From an uncultured Bacteroides sp. (GTDB lineage Bacteria; Bacteroidota; Bacteroidia; Bacteroidales; Bacteroidaceae): a stretch of DNA of 64,000 nt. The translations under genes were made by a program, and so were the position numbers. The DNA is taken from NCBI RefSeq assembly GCF_963675905.1, contig NZ_OY780936.1:1311946-1375945 (forward strand), written 5' to 3'. Positions 1 to 9,408 of the stretch are shown piece after piece (the first letter of the stretch is position 1; every line of letters starts with the position of its first letter). The notes below the pieces were generated by a model. It saw only the letters and a program-made list of their open reading frames with translations, was not told the DNA's origin and did not search any database.

Positions 1-1467
1 TTCGGCCTCCTTTTGAAGGACTTCCAGCTTCTTTTTATCACCCTCCAGCACTTCCTTACGGCTTTTGAGTGTCTTTTCACTATTGATCGACTGCTTCATT
101 GACGTTTGAGCCGTATTCAACAAGCTTAAAATCAGCTCTGTACGAGGAATTAGTTCCTTGTAGATACTTTGTGCTTCAAACCAGCTATCGAGTTCCTTTG
201 CCCTTTTTAGCTCATTATCCAACAGCTTCTGAGTGGAAGCTAGTTTGCTTTCTGTTCGCTCTTTCAGAGCCTTGGAAGCATCAAATTCCTTCTTTGCCTG
301 AACGCCATTGCGAGTAACCACCTCCAACTTAGCATCCAGTTCACGGGCACGAAGAATCTCCGGTTCAGCCTTCTCAAAGTCCTCATTTACCTTCAGTTGT
401 TTAGCTTCACAAACTTTCAGATTCTCCCTGGCAATAGCAAGTAACTCAGCATTCTTCTTTTCGTCCTGAAGCTTTGTCTGCAGACTATTCCGATATGCAA
501 CACATTGCTTCTGAGAGTTCTGCAATTCGTTATACACATCGCGAATCTCCTGCACTTCATCCACCCTTGCCACATAATCGTATCTAGGTTTAGCTGCTTC
601 AATAGCCGTTTTAGCCTCCCCAAGGAGAGTCTGTGCCTGCGATACTTCCTTAATAAGCTCCTGCTCCTGCTTAATCCAGCCAATCTTTTGGTTCAGAATT
701 TCAGCACTCTTCTTTATCACTCCGGAACTTTCGGTAATCTGTTTTCGCTCCAGTTCCAAAGCCTCTATCTGCTCTTCCGTGAGCAATTCAATTCCTTTAA
801 TCTTATCTTTCAGCGCATTGAGTTCAGCATCCGCTTCCTGCGTTTTCCGATAAATAGACTGCGAGATACGCGAATAAACATTGGTACCCGTCAGTTTCTC
901 GAGCAGCTCAGCCTTTTCTGTTGATTTCGCTTTCAGAAACGTGGCAAAATCTCCCTGAGCCAGTAACACGGCGCGGGTAAACTGATCGAACGTAAGACCA
1001 ATGAGATCTACTATCTGTTTCAACAGCTCCGTCTTGGTGCCCTGTTCCTCCACTGTTGTTGTAAGATTGACAAGCTTGATGGAGACATTCCTCAGTCGCC
1101 CGGAGAACTTGCTTCCAGCCCGTCCCACCGTCCATGTAGAACGATAATGTTCTCCGCTGAGTGCCACAAAATCGACTTCTGCCATTCCATCCACAGCACC
1201 TCTGCGAAGTATATTCCGACTATCTTTCAGGGTAATGGAATCGTTCTTATTATCCTGAATATTGGCGTTGCTGGTTACACTGCTCAATCGCGGTGTAGTA
1301 TCAAAAAGAGCCAGACACAAAGCATCCAGCAAGGTTGATTTACCTGCTCCGGTGCTTCCGGTAATGGCAAAAATACCTGCCGACTTCAACGGTTCTGCCG
1401 TAAAGTCCAATTCAAAATCTCCTTCCAGAGAAGCCAGATTCCTTCCTCTAATTGCTAATATCTTCAT
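1..1467 (-). CDS. sbcC: SbcC exonuclease ATPase subunit (5' part, runs off window)
   Basis: This is the N-terminal 489 codons of an SMC/Rad50-like ATPase that pairs with SbcD in a DNA-end and hairpin nuclease. Translation of the minus strand from the ATG at 1467 begins MKILAIRGRNLASLEGDF and carries a Walker A motif GSTGAGKST at residues 37-45. A long Glu/Lys/Leu-rich coiled coil follows from about residue 190. No stop occurs before base 1, so the second coiled-coil arm and the Walker B half lie outside the window. The start overlaps the 3' end of sbcD by 20 bp, which indicates translational coupling. Family assignment is firm because of the motif, the architecture and the sbcD neighbour. Confidence 0.93.
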   Translation of the reverse strand, partial: MKILAIRGRNLASLEGDFELDFTAEPLKSAGIFAITGSTGAGKSTLLDALCLALFDTTPRLSSVTSNANIQDNKNDSITLKDSRNILRRGAVDGMAEVDFVALSGEHYRSTWTVGRAGSKFSGRLRNVSIKLVNLTTTVEEQGTKTELLKQIVDLIGLTFDQFTRAVLLAQGDFATFLKAKSTEKAELLEKLTGTNVYSRISQSIYRKTQEADAELNALKDKIKGIELLTEEQIEALELERKQITESSGVIKKSAEILNQKIGWIKQEQELIKEVSQAQTLLGEAKTAIEAAKPRYDYVARVDEVQEIRDVYNELQNSQKQCVAYRNSLQTKLQDEKKNAELLAIARENLKVCEAKQLKVNEDFEKAEPEILRARELDAKLEVVTRNGVQAKKEFDASKALKERTESKLASTQKLLDNELKRAKELDSWFEAQSIYKELIPRTELILSLLNTAQTSMKQSINSEKTLKSRKEVLEGDKKKLEVLQKEAE

Positions 1468-2677
1468 GCTCTATTTCCTGGATAACGCTTTGCAGCAGGT
1501 TCTTCATTGTGTCGGGCATCTCTTCGCCCCCAAATTGTTTCTCAAACTCCATCCGTGCAATCTCCATTGGAGTAATTGCCTGCAGTTCCTCGTAGGTAAA
1601 AGTCTTAGATTCTGCATCTCTACCAACTTGTACAGCACCCAGTCTTGCCAATCGTACTGATTTGGTTTTCAAGGCTTCTTCTATTCTATTCCGAAGTGAT
1701 GGTTCAGGTTCTGTAATCAGTACTTTCACCTCCAGATAAGGAGAGGTTTCAGTGATTTCCCCTTCCGGTAGTTTGTCAATTTCCTCCAATACTTCATCCA
1801 AAGGCCTTGCTTCGTTGGGGATGCTAAGTACCTTAACAGGAGCATCATAAAGCAGTTTTTCAATCTTAGTAACTGCTGCACCATCGATCTCTACCAGTGC
1901 CACACTTTGCTTGTAATTCTTCTCAGCAAACGACATTGGCAAAGGAGCTCCGGCATATCGCACCTCCTCACGCCCGCATACTTGCTGACCGCGATGTAAA
2001 TGACCTAAAGCAGTATAAACAATTTCATTTGAGAAAGCATCGGGCGATACCCACTCTTCACCGCCAACTATGGTACGTTCAGAGCGGTCGTTTTCTGAAA
2101 CAATACCTCCGGCTGTATGTAAATGTCCCATTGCCACAATGGCCTGGTTGGGTTGCCGTACTTTCAGCACTTCTTGTAACAAGGCCTCGTACATCGCCTT
2201 CACTCCCAGCGGATAGCTCTCTGCCTCGGGATAATCTCCCTGCCGGAGATAAGGTACAGCCATACACCATGCCGCCACTTCACCGTCCTTGGTAAGTGGT
2301 ACAATCAATCGCTGATAGTCTATCAAGCCATCAGTGGTACGTCTCACAATGCCTTTAATGGTAATATTCATCTCCTCGAGAAGAGGATTAGGAGCTTCGA
2401 GCCGTGCTGCCGAATCGTGATTACCGGCAATCACCACTACCTGCAAAGCAGAATTATCCGTAGTTATCTCCCTTAAAAACTTATAGAACATCTTCTGAGA
2501 ATCGGCAGAGGGGTTCGGAGTGTCGAACACATCTCCCGCGATGAGGAGTACATCCACACCTTGTTGCCGGATCTGGTCTCTCAACCACTCCAGAAAGTGC
2601 AAATGCTCCGCTTTACGGTTATAGTCAAAAAAAGTCTGACCGATGTGCCAATCGGCTGTATGGAGTAGTTTTATCAT
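1448..2677 (-). CDS. sbcD: SbcD exonuclease, metallophosphoesterase subunit
   Basis: This is the nuclease subunit of SbcCD (the bacterial Mre11 equivalent), 409 aa from the ATG at 2677. The calcineurin-like phosphoesterase motifs appear in order: DWHIG near the N-terminus, GDVFD, GNHD and a late GHLH. These supply the Mn-binding Asp/His ligands. An in-frame TTG at 2704 would add nine residues, but known SbcD proteins begin directly with a MIKLLHTADWHIG-type sequence, so 2677 is preferred. An AGGAAG stretch lies just upstream. It overlaps sbcC by 20 bp, forming a two-gene operon with sbcD first. Confidence 0.95.
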   Translation of the reverse strand: MIKLLHTADWHIGQTFFDYNRKAEHLHFLEWLRDQIRQQGVDVLLIAGDVFDTPNPSADSQKMFYKFLREITTDNSALQVVVIAGNHDSAARLEAPNPLLEEMNITIKGIVRRTTDGLIDYQRLIVPLTKDGEVAAWCMAVPYLRQGDYPEAESYPLGVKAMYEALLQEVLKVRQPNQAIVAMGHLHTAGGIVSENDRSERTIVGGEEWVSPDAFSNEIVYTALGHLHRGQQVCGREEVRYAGAPLPMSFAEKNYKQSVALVEIDGAAVTKIEKLLYDAPVKVLSIPNEARPLDEVLEEIDKLPEGEITETSPYLEVKVLITEPEPSLRNRIEEALKTKSVRLARLGAVQVGRDAESKTFTYEELQAITPMEIARMEFEKQFGGEEMPDTMKNLLQSVIQEIEHEDISN

Positions 2678-2826
2678 CTTCCTGATTAAAGTATTTTCAT
2701 ACAAAAATAGCTTTTTTTATCAGAGTTACACTACTTCATACGAGCATAAAATATATTTGAATATTTACAAGACAAGATTGAACTATAATTCTACTACAAA
2801 AAGAGCAAAATATCCATTTATAAACC

Positions 2827-3110
2827 ACTCTTGCAGGCTTCAATATCTGCCATTTGATCGGAGTAGTTTATAAATGTAATAAGCTGGCGTATCCTTGCAA
2901 GCTTCAACATCTGCTATTTTATTCATATAACTACTAGTGCCGTTAATATTATCCACACTCTTGCAGGCTTCAATATCTGCATTTCATCGGAGTCGTTTTA
3001 AATGTAATAAGCTGGCGTATCCTTGCAAGCTTCAACATCTGCTATTTTATTCATATAACTACTAGTGCCGTTAATATTATCCACACTCTTGCAGGCTTCA
3101 GGACTTACTA
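2827..3110 (-). repeat. Decayed tandem repeat, 128-130 bp units made of two ~65-bp halves
   Basis: Copies start at 2827, 2957 and 3085 (the last one partial), so the period is 130 then 128 bp. Each unit holds two related halves about 65 bp apart, marked on the plus strand by CTTGCAGGCTTCAATATCTG and CTTGCAAGCTTCAACATCTG. Read on the minus strand, the halves encode peptides with ADIEACK and ADVEACK cores spaced by exactly 22 codons in one half. The other half is 62-64 bp and breaks the frame. This looks like a decayed coding repeat or a small intergenic repeat family. It touches the 3' end of the next gene. Confidence 0.8.
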
Positions 3111-3869
3111 TTTCATCTCTTTCAGAAACTTCAGGGCATTTGTGGCGTGCCTGTAAGTTCTTATTTGTGAGCTATGTACATACACTACCTTGCCTGTTTT
3201 ATCTACAATATAAGTAACTCTACCGGGCAAATATCCTAATAAATTGGACGGTACCCTGAACATCTTGCGTACTTTATTTCCCTCATCACTTAGCAACGTA
3301 TAGAGAAGAGCATTTTCTGTAGCTAACTCCTTATGGCTATCAACAGATTCTCTGCCAATGCCAATAACCATAGCATCGGCCTCTCTGAATTCATCAAGGT
3401 TTTCCTGGAATGCCCAGACCTCACGCAAGCAACCTGGGCTACCATCTGTAAGGTAGAAGAAGATAACCAGATTATGTTTACCTATCACAGAATCGATAGC
3501 CAAAGTATTACCTTCCTGATCCTTCAGAGAGAAAGAAGGAACCTTACTGCCTACACCTATTTTAGATTTCTCTATCTCTGTTTCCTTAGTATGTGTAAAA
3601 CCCCGAAAATCAAAATAGAAAACAAGCGTTATTAAAAAGAGAACCAGAAAAGTTCTATAATAGTTCCTGAACTTCTTATATTTAGGATGATTAACACTAT
3701 GGCTTCCGATAATTCCCCTGAGTTCATCGGCAAATACCGGTTTTATATTGATAATCCAACTATCGGTGTGGTACACAATTTTCCTGAACTTACTCCGGTA
3801 AGTGAGTAGTGGCAATCCCAATGCTATGAAAAGAATCAGCCAGAAATTATCTAAAAGTAGCATTATCAT
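3108..3869 (-). CDS. Membrane-anchored peroxiredoxin-like (AhpC/TSA, BCP-type) protein
   Basis: This 253-aa protein has an N-terminal membrane segment (about residues 2-22) and a second around residues 70-88. A thioredoxin-fold peroxiredoxin domain follows from about residue 105. The active-site stretch is TDGSPGCLREV, so the likely peroxidatic Cys is kept in a Pro-x-x-x-Ser/Thr-x-x-Cys-like setting resembling bacterioferritin-comigratory proteins, with only the one Cys evident. The family reduces peroxides with electrons from thioredoxin-like partners. The membrane anchor would place the domain at the cytoplasmic membrane, with the side not decided here. It stands alone, and its stop lies within the last copy of the tandem repeat. 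Function is inferred from the fold only. Confidence 0.75.
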   Translation of the reverse strand: MIMLLLDNFWLILFIALGLPLLTYRSKFRKIVYHTDSWIINIKPVFADELRGIIGSHSVNHPKYKKFRNYYRTFLVLFLITLVFYFDFRGFTHTKETEIEKSKIGVGSKVPSFSLKDQEGNTLAIDSVIGKHNLVIFFYLTDGSPGCLREVWAFQENLDEFREADAMVIGIGRESVDSHKELATENALLYTLLSDEGNKVRKMFRVPSNLLGYLPGRVTYIVDKTGKVVYVHSSQIRTYRHATNALKFLKEMK

Positions 3870-4088
3870 ATTATCAGAATTTATAGGTTATCAAATTATG
3901 AAAAATTCACTCCATTGGCCTACTATTATAACAGATTAATTATTAAAATGTTGATAGCACAAAATTATTCCCCATAGATTTTTATTTCATGCTGAATAGA
4001 TTCCAAATATTGGAGAATGAATTCTGCTTATTGCTGAATAATTAGATATGTAAATGAGTACAAATACATGGAATATTCTCTCAATACT

Positions 4089-4119
4089 ATTGTATTCAGA
4101 ATTATTCGTTTTACTTTTG
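4089..4119 (+). promoter_or_regulatory. Putative Bacteroidales promoter for the sulfatase gene
   Basis: ATTG at 4089-4092 and TACTTTTG at 4112-4119 match the Bacteroides -33 (TTTG) and -7 (TAnnTTTG) elements with 19 bp between them. Transcription would start about 20 bp before the ATG at 4146. Confidence 0.5.
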
Positions 4120-4145
4120 AGTGACAAATAACATAATTACATAAA

Positions 4146-5519
4146 ATGAAACCATTAATAAAAACAGTTCCGGCCCTTTTGGGAGGCCTGTCATTTTTCA
4201 CTGCTGCACATGCACAGCAAGAGAGTAAACGTCCTAATATCATTTTTATTCTGGCAGATGATATGGGTTATGGCGATCTGGCTTGCTACGGAAACAAGGT
4301 GGTAAAGACACCAAACATAGACAAACTAGCCATTGATGGTATCCGATTCACAAACTGCTATGCAGGATCGGCCATCAGTTCGCCTTCCAGATGTTCGCTT
4401 CTTACAGGCAAGCATACAGGGCATACCACCATCAGAGATAACTTCTGTAAGGCACAAGGACTTCCCGGATTGAAAGGCACTAATCCTATCCGCAGAATGC
4501 ATCTGCTTCCTAACGACACTACTATTGCCACTGTATTAGGATCAGCTGGTTACAGAACTTGCCTGGTAAATAAATGGCATCAGGATGGATTTAATCCCGG
4601 AGCCGGACCGTTGGATCGTGGTTTCGATGAATTCTATGGCTGGTTAATCAGTACAGAGAACTCTAATACACCTTATTATTATCCTGCTTTGCGTTTCTAT
4701 AACCGCGATTTGAAAGTTATTCCGGAGAACGAAAATAACAAACGAGGCATACACGACAGCGATCTGTCCGTAAATGAATCTATAGATTTCATTGATCGTA
4801 ATAAGAATAATCCATTCTTCCTGTATCTGGCTTTCGACGTTCCTCATAAACCTTATTTCATCAATAGTCTGGAACCTTATTCAAATTCATCTCTATCAGA
4901 TACGGGGAAATTGTATGCTAGTCTGATTACTCACACCGACGAAGCAATAGGTCGTTTAATTGATCATCTGGAAAAAACAGGCTTGCGTGACAACACTATT
5001 ATTATTTTTGCATCAGATAATGGAGGTGCGGTACAAGCCCCTCTTGACGAGTTGAACTGCAATGCCGGATATCGTGGGCGAAAAGGTATTCTTTACGAAG
5101 GAGGTATTAAAGTGCCATTCATCGTTAATTGTCCGAAGCACATAAAAGGTGGACAAACAATGAAGAATCTTATCTATTTCCCGGATGTAATGCCTACCCT
5201 TGCAGATTATGCACATGCAAAGCTTCCTCAGCATATCGATGGAATAAGCATCAAAGCCTTACTTGATGGCAAGAAACAAGATACAGACGACCGGGTATTC
5301 TATTGGGAATTCCCTGGAAATCAGGTTGCTGTACGTAAAGGTGATTGGAAGATTGTATCTGTAAAAAAAGGTACTAATCTTGAGCTGTATAACATCACAA
5401 AAGATCCTTACGAGAAAACGAATCTGGCAGAGAAGTATCCAGAGGTGCTAAAAGATCTTGAGAAAGAAATTAAGAAATCGCGCGTAGCTTCTCCTAACTG
5501 GCCTATTGAAGGAGAATAA
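4146..5519 (+). CDS. Secreted sulfatase, serine type
   Basis: This 457-aa exported enzyme of the alkaline phosphatase/sulfatase superfamily would hydrolyse sulfate esters, probably on glycans in the periplasm. The signal peptide ends around AHAQQ (residues 21-25). The metal-binding Asp pair is in ILADDMGYGD (residues 38-39), and a DNGG motif lies near residue 294. The maturation motif reads S78-S-P-S-R82 with TG at 87-88, so the residue converted to formylglycine is serine rather than cysteine. That type requires a radical-SAM anSME maturase, which is not in this window. There are no SusCD or glycosidase neighbours, so the substrate cannot be guessed. Confidence 0.9.
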   Translation: MKPLIKTVPALLGGLSFFTAAHAQQESKRPNIIFILADDMGYGDLACYGNKVVKTPNIDKLAIDGIRFTNCYAGSAISSPSRCSLLTGKHTGHTTIRDNFCKAQGLPGLKGTNPIRRMHLLPNDTTIATVLGSAGYRTCLVNKWHQDGFNPGAGPLDRGFDEFYGWLISTENSNTPYYYPALRFYNRDLKVIPENENNKRGIHDSDLSVNESIDFIDRNKNNPFFLYLAFDVPHKPYFINSLEPYSNSSLSDTGKLYASLITHTDEAIGRLIDHLEKTGLRDNTIIIFASDNGGAVQAPLDELNCNAGYRGRKGILYEGGIKVPFIVNCPKHIKGGQTMKNLIYFPDVMPTLADYAHAKLPQHIDGISIKALLDGKKQDTDDRVFYWEFPGNQVAVRKGDWKIVSVKKGTNLELYNITKDPYEKTNLAEKYPEVLKDLEKEIKKSRVASPNWPIEGE

Positions 5520-5833
5520 AACAAGTTTTAAGTAATTAGAAGATTGATCTTTATAGGAAGTTTAGAACAACTATTTTTCTGTAAAGATGCAAAAGTTAGC
5601 ATTTACCATTAGAGACCTGAAGGTATATCTAAACAAAAGTAAAAGAGATAATAACTTTGAAATAAAAGCATTTCTTTGTGTTCAAGGTATATCTGAGATT
5701 ATTGCTATCCGGTAAAATTCATACTTTTACTCATGTCAATAAATGTTTTTTTGCAGAAACGAATAAAGACAATTAGGGCTTAGTTTATCTGCATCGGTAT
5801 GCTTCTTGCGTTTATTCTTTTCTTGCATAATAA

Positions 5834-5867
5834 AACCCCGAAAGTTTTTTGTCTAACTTTCGGGGTT
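5834..5867. terminator. Hairpin terminator
   Basis: AACCCCGAAAGTT (5834-5846) pairs perfectly with AACTTTCGGGGTT (5855-5867) across an 8-nt loop. It lies between convergent genes and could serve both strands. Confidence 0.7.
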
Positions 5868-5942
5868 CATATCAAAAGAACTCAGCCCTTTATTTTTTTG
5901 ATCTAAAAAGTTTTACCGGAAAGAATAATCTAAAACAAAAGC

Positions 5943-5975
5943 AAAAGGCTGTCTGATCAAACCAGACAGCCTTTT
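5943..5975 (-). terminator. Terminator of the subtilisin-like protease gene
   Basis: AAAAGGCTGTCTG (5943-5955) pairs perfectly with CAGACAGCCTTTT (5963-5975), 23 bp past the stop codon of the protease gene. Confidence 0.85.
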
Positions 5976-5997
5976 ACTATATATAAAACAGAATAAA

Positions 5998-7416
5998 CTA
6001 GAAACCACTCAAATTTAACCGTCCTCCAGTTACACATTTACCTGAAAGAGATGCTGTAGGTATTGCACTGCTCAGAATAGCATTGATAGCTTCTGATGCA
6101 GTAGCTCCCGGATGAGATGCAAGATATAACACAACAGCACCAGTAACATGTGGTGCAGCCATGGACGTACCGCTCTTATAAGCATAACGTGAATAAACAT
6201 TACCCTTTGATTTAAAAGGTACACAAGACATGATATCAGATCCCGGAGCAGCAAGATCGACCGATTTTGGTCCGTAATTTGAGAAACTAGATAAAGCTCC
6301 GGTACTTGTAATGGATGCTACAGATATTATATTGCTATTATTATATGCTGCCGGATAGCTAGCCAGCAATCCATCATCATTGAAGCCATCATTACCTGCT
6401 GCTGCAACAAATATAATTCCGGCTGCGTTAGCTCTCTCTATCGCATCAAATAAAGCCTGAGAATATCCACTTCCGCTCCATGAGTTATTGGTTGCTACAA
6501 TATTCATACCTGCTTTTTTTAGCTCAGTAAAGTAATCGATTGCTTTGATAGCATCGGCAGTAGTACCTCCTCTTCTACCCATGAACTTACCGCTCAACAG
6601 TTTTACATTCCAGCATACACCGGCTACACCCACGCCATTATTGCCGGAAGCACCGATTATACCTGCCACATGAGTACCGTGATCATCCAATGCAGCATCA
6701 AAAACTTTATTGTTATTTCCAGCGAAATTCCAGCCATACACATCGTCTACATAACCATTCCCATCATCATCTATTCTGTTACCAGCTATTTCTCCCGGAT
6801 TTGTTCCTGCATTTGCTGCCAAATCTTCGTGTGTGTACATGTATCCTTCATCTATAACACCTACATATATATCACTGGAACCAGTGTGACCAGCGGCCCA
6901 TGCACTTGCAGCATCACAACCAAACTGATTAGCAGGAGAAGTAGACGATCCGTACATACCCCAAAGAGTACCATCCGTAAAGTAAGTATCATTAGCTGCC
7001 TCGTCAATTGTATATATGTAATTAGGTTCTGCATATTCAACAGCACCCAGCTTCTTCAAGAGTCCAACAGCTTCTTGCACATTCTTTGAAGTTTTAACCA
7101 AAGTAACACCATCTTTGTCACCATTACGCTTCATAGCATTAGTAAGAATCTTCTCGGCCACAACTCCGCTTACATTACTTAACGCGCTATCTCTTGCAGC
7201 AGATGATGAATTACTTTTAAATTTCACAATAACCTCGTTAGCCACAAAAAGTGAATCGGACGAGCTAGTAGATACAGTACGTGTTTGAACTCCAGCTTCT
7301 GTTTGTGAATTGATCACGGTCAATGATTCTTCATCCGAACAACCTGGAGTAATAACAACCGTTGAACCCAGTAAAATGATAGCTGAAAAGATAGGATTAG
7401 TAAGGCACTTTTTCAT
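5998..7416 (-). CDS. Subtilisin-like (S8) serine protease, lipoprotein
   Basis: This 472-aa protein is a secreted S8 peptidase. The N-terminus is a lipoprotein signal with the lipobox-like VITPGC, so the mature protein is probably membrane-anchored. Residues of about 57-137 look like a propeptide, with FVANEVIVKF and a closing VEYAEPNYIY typical of this class. The catalytic triad is visible as D189 (VGVIDEGY), H246 (DDHGTHVAG) and S418 (GTSMAAPH). The oxyanion Asn is probably the one in ATNNSW. It stands alone with its own terminator. The substrate is unknown; roles in envelope turnover or bacteriocin maturation would be guesses. Confidence 0.93.
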   Translation of the reverse strand: MKKCLTNPIFSAIILLGSTVVITPGCSDEESLTVINSQTEAGVQTRTVSTSSSDSLFVANEVIVKFKSNSSSAARDSALSNVSGVVAEKILTNAMKRNGDKDGVTLVKTSKNVQEAVGLLKKLGAVEYAEPNYIYTIDEAANDTYFTDGTLWGMYGSSTSPANQFGCDAASAWAAGHTGSSDIYVGVIDEGYMYTHEDLAANAGTNPGEIAGNRIDDDGNGYVDDVYGWNFAGNNNKVFDAALDDHGTHVAGIIGASGNNGVGVAGVCWNVKLLSGKFMGRRGGTTADAIKAIDYFTELKKAGMNIVATNNSWSGSGYSQALFDAIERANAAGIIFVAAAGNDGFNDDGLLASYPAAYNNSNIISVASITSTGALSSFSNYGPKSVDLAAPGSDIMSCVPFKSKGNVYSRYAYKSGTSMAAPHVTGAVVLYLASHPGATASEAINAILSSAIPTASLSGKCVTGGRLNLSGF

Positions 7417-7769
7417 AATTCTTTTTTAATTACTTTATGCATCAATAAATTACAAATCACAAAAAATGGCAGAACATTCTGATTTTGAAGAACAACTGTC
7501 AATTAGATTACGAAGATAGAATTTAATTTTTATAAAATTGATTGCATTTTAATTAAAATAGTGTTCTATTTTAACTGTATGTTCGATTTATTTTAATAAA
7601 AATTATACGATATAAGTACAGAGAAGAGAATATCCTGAAAAAAGTATATTAGGTCTTTGAAAGTTAAATCTCAGAGCAAAAAGACTATACTTTGATTTTC
7701 TAAAGAATACAAATTGATTCGAATTCTTAGATAAAGCTCTATTCTCAAATAAAGTTCTAATAATTAAAC

Positions 7770-7799
7770 GGGGTTGTTCCATTTTTTTAGGACAACCCC
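7770..7799. terminator. Hairpin, possible terminator
   Basis: GGGGTTGTTCC (7770-7780) pairs with GGACAACCCC (7790-7799) around a T-rich loop. The 7417-7959 gap around it holds no supported gene. Two short copies of TTGCTTATATATAACTA lie near 7836 and 7895. Confidence 0.5.
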
Positions 7800-7959
7800 T
7801 CATAAACTTATTTTAAAATGAGGCTACACATTGCTTATATATAACTAATAAATCCAGTTATGGCATTATAGATACCTTATCTTATGCATACACTGTTGCT
7901 TATATATAACTAGCAAATACACAAATTACATAATAACTAGCTATCTATCAATTTATTAA

Positions 7960-9408
7960 CTACAAACTATCACCAAAATCTTCTTTAAACTTAGCCATCA
8001 GTTTCTGTGGCCAATCAGACGTTGGTTCTAGTTTACCCATGAAGAAACGTAGCACTGGTGGCTCCTCAATAAATCTCAGTCCACCAATAAGATGACGATT
8101 CTGATAAAGCCATGCCATACGGTCTTCTACATATTTTAATTGAGACAATGTAAACACACGACGTGGTACTGCCAGGCGAAGCAACTCCATATTAGCTAAA
8201 GGCTCAACACCATTTTCATCGCGTTGATTGGATAACGTGCCACGTTCCATACCTCTGACTCCTGATATTAAGAAAAAGGCTGCAGCCAATGCTCCTGCAG
8301 GATATTCATGTTGTGGAATATGAGAGCATATTTGCATAGCATCTACATGGGCTCCAAGAACTCCGGCTGGTTTAACCATCGGCACACCCTTTGCATCCAG
8401 TGAATCTACAAGATACTTAATGAATATCGGACTCTGACTTACAATCGTTTCATCCCAAACCTCGTACAGACCTACTGCCATTGCTTCTACTTCGCGAATG
8501 GACATACCACCGTAAGTAAGGAAGCCTTCATACAGAGGTACAAAAACCTGAAGCTTATTATAAACATCTGTATTATTGGTACATATACCTCCCCCTCGTG
8601 AACAACTGAGCTTGCGGGCAGAGAAGTAACAAATATCAGACAAGCCGGTCATTAGTTTAATAACGGTCTCCATATCAGCGTTTTTAAACTCTTCTTCACG
8701 CTGTATTATCAAGTAAGCATTTTCGCCCATCAAACTAGCGTCAAGTACAAGTAGCAGACCATATTTATCGGCTATAGCACGTACATCACGAAGATTCTGC
8801 ATAGAGAAAGGTTGTCCACCAATTAGATTTGTTGAAGCTTCCATACGGATAAAAGGAATATTTTCAGGACCATTAGATTTGATAATTTCTTCCAATGCTT
8901 CGATATTCATATTCCCCTTGAACGGATGATCAGAGTTTATTACGTAAGCTTCATCATAAAGCAATTCAGCTATTTGTCCTCCTCTAAGAGTTATGTGAGC
9001 CATTGCTGTTGTGAAGTGATAATTCATTGGAATTATGTTTCCCTTCTTTACATAAGCCTCTGAAAGAATATTTTCGGCAGCACGTCCCTGGTGAACAGGT
9101 AAGAGATATTTCTTATCCAGAACATCCTCGACTGCTTTTTGTAACCGTTCAAAACTTTGAGAACCGGCATAAGCATCATCAGCCCGAAGCATTGCCGATA
9201 CCTGGTTATCACTCATAGCATTTGTTCCCGAGTCGGTCAACATATCGAGAAAGACATCTCTTGTACTAAGTTTAAAAGTGTTGAATCCACCTTCATAAAG
9301 AGCTTCCATACGGCGTTCCACCGGAACAAGATTGAGTTTTTGAACAATGCGCACTTTGTGCAATTCCAATGGAATATTTTCCCCGCTGTAGAATTTAATT
9401 TCCTGCAT
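7960..9408 (-). CDS. Beta-eliminating lyase: divergent tryptophanase/tyrosine phenol-lyase
   Basis: This 482-aa PLP enzyme belongs to the family that splits aromatic amino acids into indole or phenol, pyruvate and ammonia. Family landmarks include LTDSGTNAMS, AYAGS, HQGRAAEN and a late VPRRVFT with the carboxylate-binding Arg. The PLP lysine is about K266 in FSARKLSCSRGGG. The usual K-D pair after it is K-L. The DA-x-R motif near the ring-binding Asp reads D223-A-S-L226, so a normally conserved Arg is replaced. A VRGMERG stretch resembles tyrosine phenol-lyase (SMERG) more than tryptophanase. Substrate is therefore uncertain, and tnaA is not assigned. It is a single gene with no adjacent permease or leader peptide. 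Confidence 0.8.
   Translation of the reverse strand: MQEIKFYSGENIPLELHKVRIVQKLNLVPVERRMEALYEGGFNTFKLSTRDVFLDMLTDSGTNAMSDNQVSAMLRADDAYAGSQSFERLQKAVEDVLDKKYLLPVHQGRAAENILSEAYVKKGNIIPMNYHFTTAMAHITLRGGQIAELLYDEAYVINSDHPFKGNMNIEALEEIIKSNGPENIPFIRMEASTNLIGGQPFSMQNLRDVRAIADKYGLLLVLDASLMGENAYLIIQREEEFKNADMETVIKLMTGLSDICYFSARKLSCSRGGGICTNNTDVYNKLQVFVPLYEGFLTYGGMSIREVEAMAVGLYEVWDETIVSQSPIFIKYLVDSLDAKGVPMVKPAGVLGAHVDAMQICSHIPQHEYPAGALAAAFFLISGVRGMERGTLSNQRDENGVEPLANMELLRLAVPRRVFTLSQLKYVEDRMAWLYQNRHLIGGLRFIEEPPVLRFFMGKLEPTSDWPQKLMAKFKEDFGDSL

Larger units (their letters stand above)
5520..5997. other. Intergenic 478 bp with two terminators
   Basis: The stretch holds the two hairpins listed separately. 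A 42-codon ORF (ATG at 5587, stop at 5713-5715, plus strand) is open but has no recognisable similarity and could be chance in AT-rich DNA. The string AAGGTATATCT occurs twice, near 5628 and 5685. Nothing else is recognised. Confidence 0.4.

Noticed and set aside
2675-2704. TTG start for sbcD at 2704
   Set aside because: Known SbcD proteins start at the MIKLLHTADWH-type sequence, and AGGAAG precedes the ATG at 2677.
7603-7803. 66-aa minus-strand ORF in the spacer
   Set aside because: It starts inside a terminator hairpin and has no promoter, ribosome site or recognised motif.
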